Source: Pelobates cultripes (lineage: Eukaryota; Chordata; Amphibia; Anura; Pelobatidae). Taken from it: 64,000 bases of DNA. The notes below the pieces were generated by a model. The model worked only from the letters and a program-made list of their open reading frames with translations. It searched no databases and was not told the DNA's origin. The stretch's first letter is position 1, and each line of letters begins with the position of its first letter. The DNA is taken from the NCBI GenBank assembly GCA_933207985.1, contig OW240914.1, positions 200,274,007 to 200,338,006 of the forward strand, given 5' to 3'. This document shows, piece by piece, positions 1 to 11,927 of this stretch. The position numbers and the translations under genes are program-made.

Positions 1-249
1 AACAAGCACATGGTAGCACTCCATCCACCCCTTGTATGGAACCAGACTTGGACACAATGAAGCATTTGTTAAGCAGGACTATACATGTAAAACCTAGAAC
101 CAAAAATTAGGTGTGGTATCCATCTCTCAAATGTATGAATCCATGGCTCCTCACATAGATGGGGTGTGTCCCCTGTGTTGGGAGAAAGTAAGAGGAGATC
201 AAGGGAAAGAAAAAGAAAAAGAAAGCGATGGGAGGTGAGGATGCAGGTG

Positions 250-945
250 TGGTTAGGTATGGGATTGGACCATCAATGAAGTCAGCTCAGGATTTGCTGA
301 GAACAATACGTAGTCAGCATAGGCCTAGACCCTTTGTTCTCTGTCCCTGAAGTTATAGCTGGGTTCATTCTAACTGTAGTCATCAGCAGCCAAGGGACGG
401 CACAAATAATGGGAGGGACAAGGGAGAACCATTTCTTGAGCCATCCATTATTGGCAATGAATAGCATGCAGTGATACCCTGGCCATTGATGTTATATTTA
501 AGCTTGCAATCAGTTTAAGAATATTAGGTTTGAAACCAAATCACTATAGAACCGCCAACAGAAATCCCCAGTCCACTCTGTCAAACGCCTTTTTGGCATC
601 TGCAGAAATGGGGAGGCCGATGACTTCACCAAGTGAAGAAGATTAAGTGCCCCTGTGGTATTGTCCCTTGCTTCACAACCTGGGATGAATGCTGTTTGGT
701 CCTGGTGCACCAGTGTTGGTAGAAGGCAGCTCACCCATAAGGCAAAACCCTTTGTGAACAATTTAGGTCACAGTTTAGTAGTGAAACCGGCCCTTATCCT
801 CCTTCAGTAGCAATCCAAGTAAAGATTTGAATACCTCAGTCATTCGTGGGAAGAGAATGTCTCAGAATATCTTGTAATAACTCAATGGAAACCCATCTGG
901 GCCAGGGGCCTTTACTGTTTGAGAGAGTTTAGCAGGAAGCTGCAG
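250..945 (-). pseudogene. L1/Tx1-like ORF2 reverse transcriptase remnant
   Basis: From right to left on the minus strand I read V-K-A-P-G-P-D-G-F-P-L-S near 940-900, LVHQDQTAFIPGCEARDN near 720-645, ADAKKAFDRVDWGFLL near 625-560 (RT motif A with its catalytic Asp) and A-Y-A-D-Y-V-L-F near 330-290 (the catalytic Y-A-D-D box altered to Y-A-D-Y). The pieces are in different frames and separated by stops. The region between motif A and the Y-A-D-D box is shortened, indicating an internal deletion. Confidence 0.78.
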
Positions 946-1482
946 TTCGCTTCTGAAAGCAGAGCTTCTGTCTTCTTGTGATAGAGTATACATCACATAG
1001 TCCACTAAGAAGGTTTGCATTTCTGGTGTCTATTCACGTTCAACTAGGGTCATATTCATGATTCATATGTTCTAAAGTTCCTTGTAGTATGAATAAAAGG
1101 CTGAACAGATAGCATAAAAGGGTGAAGTCTTGCTCGAAGGCAATTTGATTTTGTCAATGTGTGTTTCCATACATTGCTTTCAAAGGAGTTCTGCATCCTT
1201 CTTCATTTGTTAGAATGTTCATAGTATAACTTTCCTGTTTTGTGTTTTTTTTGTAAAAGGTCAGACAAGGCGTGTCATGCGACTACCAACTCTCTATAAC
1301 ACATTTCTTCGTCTCTCTATGAGCGATGTTTTTTCTCCAAGAACAGATCTTTATGAGATCCTCTAGCAGGGAGCACTTGAGGCCTCCCACTCTGATACGC
1401 ATGGAGTGTCAGCCACAGGTTTTTTCTTTAAAGTATATTTGTAGGGATTCACAGGAGGTATTAATTTAGCCATCAAGTCCAC

Positions 1483-1690
1483 TCATATGGTGAAGGAAAG
1501 TGGAGAAAAACCTTGTGTCTCTTGAATAAATGCAATGACAACTTGTCTCCTGTGTAAATCCCTTAGCAATTGTGAGTGTTTCTCCAGTTTATTAAGTCCT
1601 GACGTGTTATAAGTTAGGCACACCAGAATAGCAGAAAGGAAGGGGAGAGACTGCATGGTAGTAAAGGGAGAAAGGAGAGAACCCACCTAA
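1483..1690 (-). pseudogene. L1/Tx1-like ORF2 endonuclease N-terminus remnant
   Basis: A minus-strand frame reads LTYNTSGLNKLEKHSQLLRD, shortly followed by V-I-A-F-I-Q-E-T-Q. This matches the start of apurinic-type endonuclease domains of L1 ORF2 proteins, where the pattern is a Y/L-N-x-x-G-L-N block then I-x-x-x-Q-E-T-H; the E of Q-E-T is a catalytic metal ligand. The frame is broken on both sides. Confidence 0.72.
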
Positions 1691-2232
1691 CCAAGTAAAA
1701 CCAGGTCTGAGGTGAATTTCACTGGGGTTGCAAGACAGTCGCAGAGATATGAGAGATGGGAAAAGTCCATCAGGGTCCACCACCCCAGTCCTAAATGGAT
1801 GCATGGTGGTCAGCTGCTATAACAAGTGGTTTTGCAGGCCAAAGGGCTCATAGGAAGAAAAGCTAATGTTACCCCTCAGTATACCATGTTTATTTTTTCC
1901 TGTACCTGTTTTACCTCCCCATCCCACATTTTTACCTTTTTTTCTTTATTTTCTTCTTTCTTCTCCCTTTACCCTCTCTTTCCTCTCCTCCTCCCATTTA
2001 CCTTGTCTCCTGTTTTCTCTCATTATCCCTACCATTCCCCCAATAACCTTCAGTGCTCCCCTAAACCATATTTTTTTGAAATAACAGCACACAACCCTCC
2101 CTGCTAAATTAGTTTGGCCTTATGTAGCATAACAATTTATCAGTAGTTCTCCTGAGAGTAGGAATTACTGGTTGGTACTAGAGGTATAGAGGGCAAGAGG
2201 GTGAGTATAATATGCCCGAACAGGTGCCATAA

Positions 2233-2723
2233 TTAGTGGTAACACAAACAAAGGCATAAAAAAGCCAATACGGGTGTTGCTCTGTAGGCTCTATCCATTT
2301 GATTGGGGGTGCTCTGGACCCCTATGTTGCATCTCCTCCCTTGGTTATCAAGGTCCTCCATGCGTCTTTTCAAATCCAGCAGCAGTGCTATTTGGTGGCA
2401 GATCGCTGTGTTGACAGTGTGTTTTTGCTGCTGCGGGTGCTGGGAGTCAGTCTCCACAAGGTGCAGTCTGGCCTCAAGGCCGGTTAGGGGGAAACGAGTA
2501 TCTTCCTCTGTGCAGATCGTATTCTTGACAGTGGAGATCAAATTGATACGGTCATCGTGGGTGGTCATTGACCTGGAAATCTGTTGCAGCTCAGTTTGGA
2601 TCATGGTGTACACATGTCTTGTGCTTGGTCAGGCTCTGCATTTGACGCCTCAGAGGAATATGCCATATTGGTGTCCTCCTGCCTACCACCAAGGTTGGCT
2701 GGGATGCTCATATACTTATCCAT
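2233..2723 (-). pseudogene. L1/Tx1-like ORF1 remnant
   Basis: The frame opens with M-D-K-Y-M-S-I-P at 2723 and runs about 40 codons to a stop, then a frameshift moves into the 126-codon frame at 2613-2233. That frame carries a heptad-like region followed by RRMEDLDNQGRRCNIGVQ, which resembles the M-E-D-L-E-N-R-x-R-R-x-N-I-R motif found just after the coiled coil of L1-type ORF1 RNA-binding proteins. The product would have been a nucleic-acid chaperone of the retrotransposon particle. Confidence 0.72.
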
Positions 2724-2760
2724 CGGTCTAGTTGATCATGGGGGTTGCCAGTCTGCATAC

Positions 2761-3627
2761 CTGACTTTCTATTGTGGCCTACAACTATTGCAAGCTAAGA
2801 TATACCCACTATGGCTTTGACCAATTTATATATCAAACCCTGTATAGAATATTGAAGCTATTAGACACTTTATATCTAATTTATAACATGTTATTCCCTC
2901 CTCTTTCACTGAAGGATGAACATATAATTGAAAATTCAATATTGCGTGATAAATACTTATTTACGAATCTAATTTTTGTTTTGTAATAAATATCCATGCC
3001 AATTTTCATATTACTGTTACAAGTTACTATATTTTGAAAATGACTTAGTGGTGTAGAGGTTAAAAGGAGTATTATGAGGCAAAATTGAAAAGATTAAGCA
3101 AATACAATTTTGAACCCCACTTGATCTTTCTTAATAACTACAATTATATATGTATGTGTCACATCATTTACTTCCAAAAAACATGTATGTAAAAATAGTA
3201 GACAGTTTTTGGCAAGAATGCAACTCATCCAGGGGTTAATGATAGCTTCAGTGAGAAAGGCACATACAAAAAGAAAATAAATTAAAATGACACTATCGGT
3301 CAAATAAAATGTTTTTGAAAACTCATACAGACAGCACGGAGAAGAGACAGCAGAGTCATGCTGCATATTGCCATTTACCAGAACAGCTAATGCTACCTGG
3401 AATCGTCTCACATGATGCCAGTAGATGTCTGTGGAATCTCATTGCACATGTACAAGATGATCTGGGCAAGAACTGGCATTCTTCCAGGATCTTACAAAAG
3501 CTCTATTTATGTACTCTCACAGAGTACACCAGTGGCATAGCTCCTAGCAGATAAAATATCCATCAACTGAAAAGAGAGCGGAACTGAAGGATGACATCAC
3601 AATACAGGCAGACGTTACACATTAAAG
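2761..3627. other. no recognised feature
   Basis: AT-rich intronic sequence. No repeat family or conserved motif was recognised on either strand. Confidence 0.5.
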
Positions 3628-3767
3628 CAGGGATGTCAAACTCTGCCCCTACCCCCCACCTCCATCCCCACTTCTCAGTATTCTTTGAATGATATAGATG
3701 GGTAGAGAATCAATGGCATTTTAGTTCATCAACACCTGGGGGAAGGGGGCAGAGTTTAAAAGGCCTG
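3628..3767. mobile_element. hAT-like MITE, 140 bp
   Basis: Terminal inverted repeats pair CAGGGATGTCAAACTCTGCC at the left with the right end GGGCAGAGTTTAAAAGGCCT G (18 of 22 outer positions match when folded). The flanks CATTAAAG (3620-3627) and CCTTAAAG (3768-3775) form an 8-bp target duplication with one mismatch, the length typical of hAT transposons, and the CAGG-type ends also fit. The middle has no coding capacity. Confidence 0.72.
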
Positions 3768-3986
3768 CCTTAAAGGGCTCTTTGCAGAAAATCCATAACT
3801 CCCAGAAGTAGCAGTATTCCTTAAAGCAAACATAATGCATAAACATAAAATATATACACTTATTTGAAGAAACTTGTTTTGGATACATTCAGTCAGCAAT
3901 ATTTATGGTATACACTCTTTTTTCTTGTGTAACCTCAAACAGAACAGTATTCTTGCTTTTCCTTTATCCTTTGTTTTCCAAGTACT

Positions 3987-4013
3987 CTGCATAAAAAGTA
4001 CTCTGCATAAAAG
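3987..4013. repeat. short tandem duplication in intron
   Basis: The block AAGTACTCTGCATAAA is immediately repeated. This looks like a simple local duplication with no associated element. Confidence 0.7.
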
Positions 4014-4249
4014 AATTTCAGTGGCTAGATATCCACTCACGGTAGAACAATTTAAACAGACCTTTTGTATTGATTGTTTATATTGTACTATTGCTTTCCC
4101 AAACTTTATAAATGGCAGTAATAAATAAAAAAAAACTAAAGTCCAGTTGCGTTCTTAGACATGTACACTTATTCATTACCAAGGGATATCTGTTCTTGTT
4201 ATTGGCCTCCATGTCCATTTTGCTTGTGGCCCCCAAATTCCTTCAAACG

Positions 4250-4660
4250 GCCCTGTATGTATTAGGCATGACTTGTGTATTAGGCAGGGTGTGTGTCTGT
4301 GAATAAGACTGTGTGTATGTCTGCATTAGCCAGACTGTGTGTGGATTAAGCAGTTTGTGTATAAAGCAGTCTGTATGTGTGATGAATATATTAGGCAGTG
4401 TATCTGTGTGTTTGTGTGTGTGTGTGTGTATGTACATATGTATTAGAAGGTTTGTGTGTGCATGTATGAGCCAATGTGTTTAGGCAACGTGTAGGTATGT
4501 ATGTATTAGACAGTATGTGTTTTATGTATTAGGCAGTGCACATGTATGTTTGTATTAGGCAGTTTGTGTGTGCCTGTGTGTTTTATGTATTAGGCAGTGC
4601 ATATGTATGTATATATTAGGCAGTTTATGTAAATATGTGTGTGTATATATATTATTTACT
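4250..4660. repeat. GT-rich minisatellite with TATTAGGCAG core
   Basis: The core TATTAGGCAG, or close variants, recurs about ten times, each followed by a variable GTGTGTATGT-type spacer, giving irregular units of about 30-45 bp. The array includes a pure GT run near 4412-4428. It is noncoding; short frames on both strands within it arise from the repeat. Confidence 0.85.
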
Positions 4661-5115
4661 GAAATCTGGGGACGTTGAATTTCAGACAGAAGCAGGCCTG
4701 ATATCATGGTCACACAGGCGCTGCCCCACCACCACTCTAACAGCCAGGCCTGACAGAGCTGATACCCACCGGATAGTCCCAGAGCAGCCCGAGCCTCAGG
4801 TAACAGCAGAGTTATTGGGTACAGTCATGACCGGCACTACCATAAAGCAGCACAGGTGGCAGCCTTAGGGTGCCCCAGCCCAAGGGGTGGAAAATCTGGG
4901 TTCCAAGTTATCAGCAGGAGGAGAGCGCCTAGTGCTCTGCTTCCTGCTGGTCACTCCATGTAGTATGGTGAAGCAGACAGCGCCGCAGTAGAGGATCTTT
5001 ATCCTCTCAATGGTCTGACAGGACATGCTCAGTGAGAACACTGAACAGCTACCTGTCAGTCTGGTAGAGGAAACAGAGGCTCCTCTACCACGGTCCTCTC
5101 GGCCACACTACTACT
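4660..5115. repeat. GC-richer repeat-like block, unclassified
   Basis: This block is clearly richer in G and C than the flanks and contains several short inverted pieces, for example CAGGAGGAGAGCG with CTTCCTGCTGG nearby. It ends at a CTACTACTACC run. I could not assign it to a family; it resembles the interior of TTAA MITEs or an LTR fragment. No reading frame of interest. Confidence 0.4.
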
Positions 5116-5974
5116 ACCTTTTTTTTTAATGTCCACCAACTATATAGATAGGCAGTAATAACCTATAAGAATATAGGCCTAATGGAGTAGTGTAAAATGT
5201 CCAGAAAGCAAGGCCAGTTATACAATACAGAATCAGTATTCCTCTTTAAGAAGAGCTGTTCTGGAAAATATATGTTACGGTAGATTGTTTGTGTTATATT
5301 TATTTCTGTTCTGTAGGGTGCATTTCTTGTAAGTGTTTCCTATTAATTAGAGAATCTGATGATGTTACCTCGAGCATGCCATTGCTTGATGAACTGCGAG
5401 TCATCCTGAGCGTCCATCTGTGCACATGCAGTGATAGCCTTTAACTCTGATATGTTTTTGGACTATCATAGCTCTACAGGAAAATCATTGATCAATTTTG
5501 TATTTCTGTTATACGTTTCTTGTCTTCCTGCCCCCAAATCCCATATGCTGTTCTGGATTATGTAATACCTTTGAAATGCCTAGCTTTTGATGATATTACC
5601 ATATTATCAAAATACTGTGCATCTGGCTTACTTTTTATTTATTTATTTTCTGTCAGGCTTTCAAAAGATGTGCTTTGAATAGTCTTCAATGCTTGTATTC
5701 TCTCTTGTATCCCTGCTATATTGCAGTCGTTCTTATCATTTTTGTTCTTATATAGTATATAATGTTTGGGATGCTACAATTGCTAGAACTGGTACTAATC
5801 ACTTCTATATATATGTGCCTAAACCTATCTATTCCTGAGAGTAAAGGAAATGGGAACTGAAATCCAACAGGTCTATGGAAAGTAATTAAGAACACATGAA
5901 AAATGCATAAGGTATGTATGGTAGAAGTGTTTTTGGTTAAATTTGATATTGTTAGTTTACGAAGATTGTGCATG

Positions 5975-6237
5975 CAATCAGCTGATGGTCTCAGCCAATG
6001 GGCTAGCTGTGCACTGCGGTGCTCAATTCATGAGAGCTAATTGTAGTTACTGCATAGGAACCTATGGTTCTCCAGCGCTGTTAGTGGGGGCAGGAGTGGC
6101 ACTTGGCAGACCCAGGTCAGAAGTTAAACCACTCAAAAAAAGTTTGACTTTTTACAATGGAGTTGGTGCCAGGGTACTCCGGGCACTAAAAGCACATTGA
6201 GCTAACGTGGTTATAGTGCTTGGAGTGTTTCTTTAAC
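5975..6237. mobile_element. TTAA-type MITE fragment
   Basis: The right end reads GGTTATAGTGCTTGGAGTGT then TTCTTTAA, the same style of terminus (a ...TATAGTG... block ending in CTTTAA) seen in the other TTAA-flanked elements of this window. The interior is G+C-richer than the flanks. The left end is not defined. Confidence 0.5.
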
Positions 6238-6636
6238 TAACATTTCCTGCAACTATTAATAAACTCAAATAAGATTTTAGTTTGGTACTCTGGATATGCC
6301 TGTCTATCTTTGATGTCTGGCCCTCCACTCCATGTCTTTTATATGGTAATCTATTTGCCAATACTCAAAGCTGTTTTTGAGGCCACTGTTTTTTCAGCCA
6401 TTCAATGTATTTCTCAGCTGCCTAAAGTGTATCATCCCTCATTATCTCTCAGGCTCTCTCTACTGTGTGAGTCACTCTGTCATTAAACTGTCTACATATT
6501 TCTTTGAGCCTTCAACTCACGAATATATTGGAATATGAATGCCAAATCAGGAATACTTAAGAGCTATATAGATTATTTTTATAGTATAATTTGAATGCAT
6601 TATCTAAATGTGTTGAAATTCACCCACCATGTACCC

Positions 6637-6778
6637 AAAGAGACACTGTAGGCACCCAGACCACTTCAGCTCATTGAGTGCAAACTCCAATCACCCTTAA
6701 CCATGCAGTGGTAATTATTGCCATTTTTATAAACTGCAGTAATTACCTCTGAGGGTTAACTCCTCCTCTAGTGGCTGT
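6637..6778. mobile_element. TTAA MITE family A, 5' fragment
   Basis: The sequence begins AGAGACACTGTAGGCACCCA and follows the copy at 38990-39472 through AATTATTGC, TTTTTATAAACTGCA and CTCCTCTAGTGGCTGTCT, then stops abruptly where the Ty3/gypsy remnant begins. The short palindromic arm after CACTTCAG is partly lost. It is truncated at its 3' side. Confidence 0.75.
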
Positions 6779-6794
6779 CTAGTGAAACCATTCA

Positions 6795-7340
6795 AAAGAA
6801 ACATCTTACAGAAAAGGAACTCACCTTTACATGGGTAACTGAGATTGCAGCAGTTATGGAAATGGCTGTCTGGGATACTGAGGAATTGAACCATCAGATT
6901 CACAAAGAAGGCTACGTTCACAAAGAGGATGTTTTCAGTAAAGCAGTCACTCCAGTTACGACCAACTGGAAATACTGGTTCTCATCCTAATCCAAGTCAA
7001 CTTGCTACCATTGCAGTAGTACAGGCAAAGAGACTACCATTATATTTTCTGAAAAACAGCGGACCACCTCTCTTTGGCAGAGTCTGGATGGCTCATCTGG
7101 GAATGCCAGACATCATCAAGAGCCCTTGCAACAGTCCCATTAGGACAGAAATATGGATAGGTGGAATTCTTGAAACAGCGTTTTCATGAGGTTTTCAATG
7201 ACCAGTTGGGGGAAAAAAATGACTGTGTCAGGCTCGAGATGAAACTTGATGCACAGCCTAGATTCTTCAAGTCTCTCAAGTACCGTTTGCTCATCGAGCA
7301 GGAGAGGAAGCAGAACTAATCTGGTTTATAGGACACGGTG
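6795..7340 (+). mobile_element. Ty3/gypsy retrotransposon gag-pol remnant
   Basis: Read in shifting plus frames, this contains a gag C-terminal-like stretch (LTFTWVTEIAAVMEMAVWDT), a degenerate CCHC knuckle (C-Y-H-C followed by S-S-T-G-K, last ligands lost), then SGPPLFGRVWMAHL, which resembles the protease-to-RT junction G-P-x-L-x-G-R-x-W-L, and finally LDAQPRFFKSLKYRL, the segment just upstream of RT in Ty3/gypsy pol. The order gag, knuckle, PR/RT linker is correct. Several frameshifts and stops mean it is nonfunctional. LTRs were not found next to it. Confidence 0.72.
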
Positions 7341-7344
7341 TCAT

Positions 7345-8768
7345 TTCCAAAAAGTCCAATTTTCCTAATTATTATGTTGGCATTGTCATTGAGCATAAAG
7401 AACTTTGAAATCTGATAAAGGTCAAAACTGACCCTGAACTAAGCTTTGATGATCTCCAGCAATGCAGTATTTTATAGCAAGAAAAGATTTCAGTATGCTT
7501 GTGAGCTGGATTACACAGTGTTATTATCAGATAGCCATTACTTGGACTCAGCTCAAACTGCTTCAAACTGTGGAAAATTGCCCTAACTACAAGACAAAGA
7601 GTTGTCGTGACTACCTAAGAAGTATTTTACTGTATAAAAATACAGTTTTTTTTACTGCAAACATCATATTCACTTCAAAATGACTGATATAGTTAAACAG
7701 AATGGTAGTTTTAAAAAATTGCATTAGCTAAAAAAATCTGCTATATATTTTTTGGAATGTTGTCCACGCATCATGCATTTTTCCAAAGTAAAGCCTTTTT
7801 GTTGTGTGCATATCTATATATATATATATATATTGCATAAATTATTATCAAGTGTATATTATTCCATATTGTGACAAAAGTTAGAGTAATACAGAATTAA
7901 ATAATGTAGCATTAAGGCATACACTTTTGTAATTTAATTAAAGACAAATTATAGTAACTTTTTAGAAGATAAATGTATGTCTGTATTTGAATTCCTTGTT
8001 TTGTTTAAAACATACAGCATCCATACTCATTTAACAGATTTTATTAAGTTTGATAAAGCAATTACAAGGCACATCATTTGCTATCATTTGCTTTTTAGAT
8101 GGGCTCTCCATTTCCAAAGTACAAAAAAATAATTCAGAAAGCATCACCATTTAGCTATACACCAATAAAAACAAATATTTTTTTCATTAGAGGTATATCT
8201 AAAAACAGCTTGCAAATGATGCAGATCTCTTGTCTGAAGCATTTGCAAGCCCTCCTCTTCTAACCTCGCCTAGACTTTATGTGCTTCATAATTCAAAGGC
8301 AATAGTTGTTAATAAAAAAATATATACCATGTACAACATGTGTAAAAGTAAATCTGATTATTTTAAATGTGTTCCAATTTTGCTTTTCATGAATTATCTT
8401 GCAACTGTTAAAAGGGTTATTAGCAAGTCAAGGATTACACTTTTAGTACATATAGTCTTTGTGTCTTGATAATGTCAGTGTGTCATCCTTGTTTTTAAAA
8501 GAGTATAAGTGGAACTGAATGAGATTGAAAGCAGTGACATGAAACAGGAACTTTTAGTAACAGTTATTGAGGTTATTCCTGCTGAAAACATCCATTAGAA
8601 GATACATACTCTGAATCTGATGATTTCACCAAGGCATCAAACGATTGCAACAACACATTCATGTTTGGGTTTTGGCTTGTGGTAAAAGAAGAATGGAGCA
8701 TCCAGTTGTTATAACTAATGTCCACAAGTATGATGGCTGGATGGATGGCTGAATGGATGAATGAATTA
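7345..8768. other. no recognised feature except a TA run
   Basis: AT-rich sequence with a pure TA run at 7815-7833. The short reading frames here are chance frames. Nothing else was recognised. Confidence 0.5.
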
Positions 8769-8774
8769 ATTAAT

Positions 8775-8807
8775 GGATAGATTGCTAGATAGATAGATAG
8801 ATAGATG

Positions 8808-8846
<39 letters not shown>

Positions 8847-8932
8847 TGCTAGACAGATAGATAGATAGATGGATAGATAGATAGATAGATTGCTAGACAG
8901 ATAGATAGATAGATGGATAGATAGATAGATAG
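8775..8932. repeat. GATA microsatellite with higher-order unit
   Basis: An array of GATA units is interrupted at regular places by GGAT and GATTGCTAGACA variants. The interruption ATTGCT recurs at 8781, 8845 and 8889, so the last two copies are exactly 44 bp apart and the first spacing is 64 bp. This shows block duplication of an already formed GATA array. Confidence 0.93.
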
Positions 8933-8935
8933 CAA

Positions 8936-11847
8936 CACATTTAATGTATTATATTTTTCCAATCATTACAAGCCTTATATTTACTACCTATTAGGGTAAT
9001 AATGAATTATCATGAGTTACTATCACCAATAAATGTCCCCTACTAAGATGTTCTGTCCAAATTGATTGTCTTTCACATTTGACCTCTAACACGCATACAC
9101 AATCTTTGTCTCTGTTATGTTTTGTTTTAAAAATCCTTTTTTTCCCTTTTCCCTTCATTGTCATTGATCGAAGTGACTTTAAATAGAAAATAGCTTTCAC
9201 ATGGATCCTCTTTTATGGAAAATAGATGATATGGGGATGATGTAAACACATATAGCAGTACAGTGTACCTAAAGCTACTATATATATGTAGTTGTTCCAT
9301 TTTGTCAGCTTCCTGCCTCCCATGACTGATTTAAAACAGATTGAAAATGCATATATTGGCTGTAAACTGATGTTCCTATTCAAACTCTGCCAGGTAAGTT
9401 GAATTTTCATTGAAATAAATTGGAGTTATTCTACCCACACAAAGATCCCTGACTGAATAAGCCATGAGCAGCAAACATCAGCCTTAGAGATCCTGCTGGC
9501 AGGCAAAATCCTTGTTATGTTTTCTGACATAAGTACAGCTCACTATGAAAGTTGCTTTTCAGAGCTCATTTAATGTGTGGTCTCCAGACTATATTTGTAG
9601 AGCAAATATTTCCATCCTGCCTCTCATTTATTGCCATAGGTAGCACTGCTATATATGTGACTTAATCAGCTTATAAATGTACAAGGCACTAATGCTTGTA
9701 ATTATCTAAGATCACTTTGATGCAAGACACTGTCATTTATTGCTATCTGCTCCTGAATACAATTCTACATTACTTTCCAGTCAATATTCAAAAGACCTAA
9801 TGTGCATATAAACTCTAAATATCATATTCGCTATATATTTGGAAGATGTGAGAATTAAAGTAATAGCTGTTTATGCCATTAAGACATTACATGCTATCCT
9901 CCACACAGTGGGCTTTAACGCAATTAGGACAGCATGGGATGTCCTAACATTTTAGGATTTAGGCCTTACTGTTCCATCTCACGATCATCCTATTAATGCT
10001 TATTTTGTAACTGTCAAAGCAATTTCCAAGTTCCTCTTTGGAACATACTAGGCTGTTATGAAATACCACATTCGTTTGGACAGTTCTCAGCAAAAGTGAG
10101 TTTTTCTATTTTTCAAATAACTTTGGATGTTTCTAACCAAATTGAGGCAGGTGATGTATGTTGTCTTTTTAGCATTTACTAGTCCTGTTCACTTGTTTCA
10201 AAATAATTTCAACCATGTGCAAAAACTTCAGAAAAGCACCATATTGTTTTCTTATAGTTTTTAAAAGAAGAGGAAGTAGGCATATAATCTTTACATTTGA
10301 GTTTAGGGCTAGTTTGTTTGAATTGGTGCCTGTAAAGCTGGAGAACCTTAGCCACTAGGTTAATTCACTATTTATGGATAGAGAATTGGGCATCTCATTT
10401 TCTTTTGGCTTTGAATTGACACATCAGGAACACTGAGCACTCCATGGCTCTATAGGTATAATGCCTATTATTTTAGGTCAAGGAAGCTTAAGACATGCTA
10501 GCTCCAATATCACCACTACCATTCCATTCTCTGTTAAGGTGGTCATGCTTTATATATTATTGGCTACCAATGCCCACCCATGGAGGGAAAGGATGGACTA
10601 TATCCTTTTAAAAAAGAAAAAGTGGAAAGGTCACCTAAACAGATAATTCTCCAATATAAAAAGGTCTTAACCCTAAAATGACTTAAGAGATATCAATAAT
10701 ACCCAATGAAGAGGAGCAGCCAGATGATTCCATGCAATATACACAAAAACTACTAAATCTTAATGTGATTATGTCGATTAATTCAGTAGATTCATCAGTA
10801 TGAAATTTAAGGATCCCTCTATCCAATAATCTTGCTATTTTGGGAATATCCTTTACTGAGGCATTTAAAATAGGTACATCACAACAAAGCATTTTATTTT
10901 GTACGGATCTACTAAATACTTAGTAATCCATAGTCCAAATTCCATACGCAAGTGGATATAACTTTATCAATCAATGTGTTGTTTCTTTCTTATGACTTCA
11001 TAAGAGTGCGGCTCATGTATATTTAAATATAGTCAATCCTAATAAGAGGACAGTAGGTTAATTAGATATAACCTCCACATGTAGTAGTTGGATTGTATAT
11101 AAAAGTATTTGTTTTAAAGGGGTCATGCCATTTAGACTGTATTATGTATGTATCATAGTACGTCTTGTGGGATTTTAGACTTGTATAGACCTGACCTCAT
11201 TGACAACTGACAGGAATTCAGAGTGATTATGAAATTTAAGGCCAAATTTGCTGAACTACGAACATACTGACTTGGAGACTTTTTTCCAGTTCTGCATTTG
11301 GCCTTCAAAAATGCCATCAAGTAAATATCTGTGTTGATCCTTTTATGGTTTTGAGTCACATGAAAAGCCTTTTTATGGCATAGTGGCACCAATATTTCAG
11401 CTAATAAAAAGCGAATAAATGGTGTCAGGCTCTAGTAAATTGATTCCTATATTTGAAAGCAGTCATGATTCAGTTTCTATAATAGATAGACAATGAACCA
11501 TGTAAAACAATACATAAGAAAAAACAAGCGTATGCCATAGACTTGCCACTTACTGTTATATCTGATTTACTTGAAATCTATGCTTTCACTCATTAATATA
11601 CAAATAAACAAATAAGACTGTGCATCACTGAGCAATGTTACTGTTTGTATTATCCAGTGAATATTGAGTGTAATTTGCCAGAAAGACAAAGTTAATCACC
11701 CCCTGCTTGAAATCCTGGTATGTTTGTGTTAATAACTAGTACAATTAATACTAGCATCAAATGAGTAACAACTAGCACGATCAAGAACATTGTAACATTT
11801 TGAACAAACTTATATTCACATCATTATTAAATATTTAAAATGTTGGT
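8936..11847. other. no recognised feature
   Basis: AT-rich intronic sequence, largely of unique appearance. No repeat family, exon or RNA gene was recognised. Confidence 0.5.
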
Positions 11848-11927
11848 TTAACCCCTTAAGGACCAAACTTCTGGAATAAAAGGGAATCATGACATGTCAC
11901 ACATGTCATGTGTCCTTAAGGGGTTAA
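11848..11927. mobile_element. 80-bp palindromic TTAA MITE
   Basis: Both ends are perfect inverted repeats, TTAACCCCTTAAGGAC and GTCCTTAAGGGGTTAA. The outer TTAA on both sides fits a target duplication of piggyBac type, with CCC next to it as in piggyBac termini. The middle contains a nested ACATGTC/GACATGT inverted pair. No coding capacity. A related 79-bp copy lies at 33836-33914, and the same kind of terminus bounds the 2-kb element at 61792-63766. Confidence 0.8.

Larger units (their letters stand above)
1..2760 (-). mobile_element. eroded L1/Tx1-clade LINE, truncated by window edge
   Basis: Minus-strand remnants appear in the right order for an L1/Tx1-like non-LTR retrotransposon: ORF1 at about 2723-2233, then an endonuclease start near 1690-1480, then reverse transcriptase pieces from about 945 down to 250. 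The element runs off the left edge, so its 3' end and any target duplication are not visible. Many stops and frameshifts show it is dead. A pyrimidine-rich tract on the plus strand at about 1915-2045 lies between ORF1 and ORF2 and may be internal expansion or a foreign insertion. Confidence 0.82.

Noticed and set aside
2303..2731. 142-codon plus frame
   Set aside because: It is antisense to the L1-like ORF1 remnant, which has recognisable family motifs on the minus strand.
3040..3115. tRNA-like box (GTGGTGTAGAGGTTAAAAGG)
   Set aside because: The phrase resembles a B-box-free tRNA start, but no cloverleaf, anticodon arm or TTCGA box follows.
8775..8932. CRISPR-like array
   Set aside because: The regular 44-bp spacing is of a GATA microsatellite variant; there are no unique spacers and the genome is a vertebrate one.
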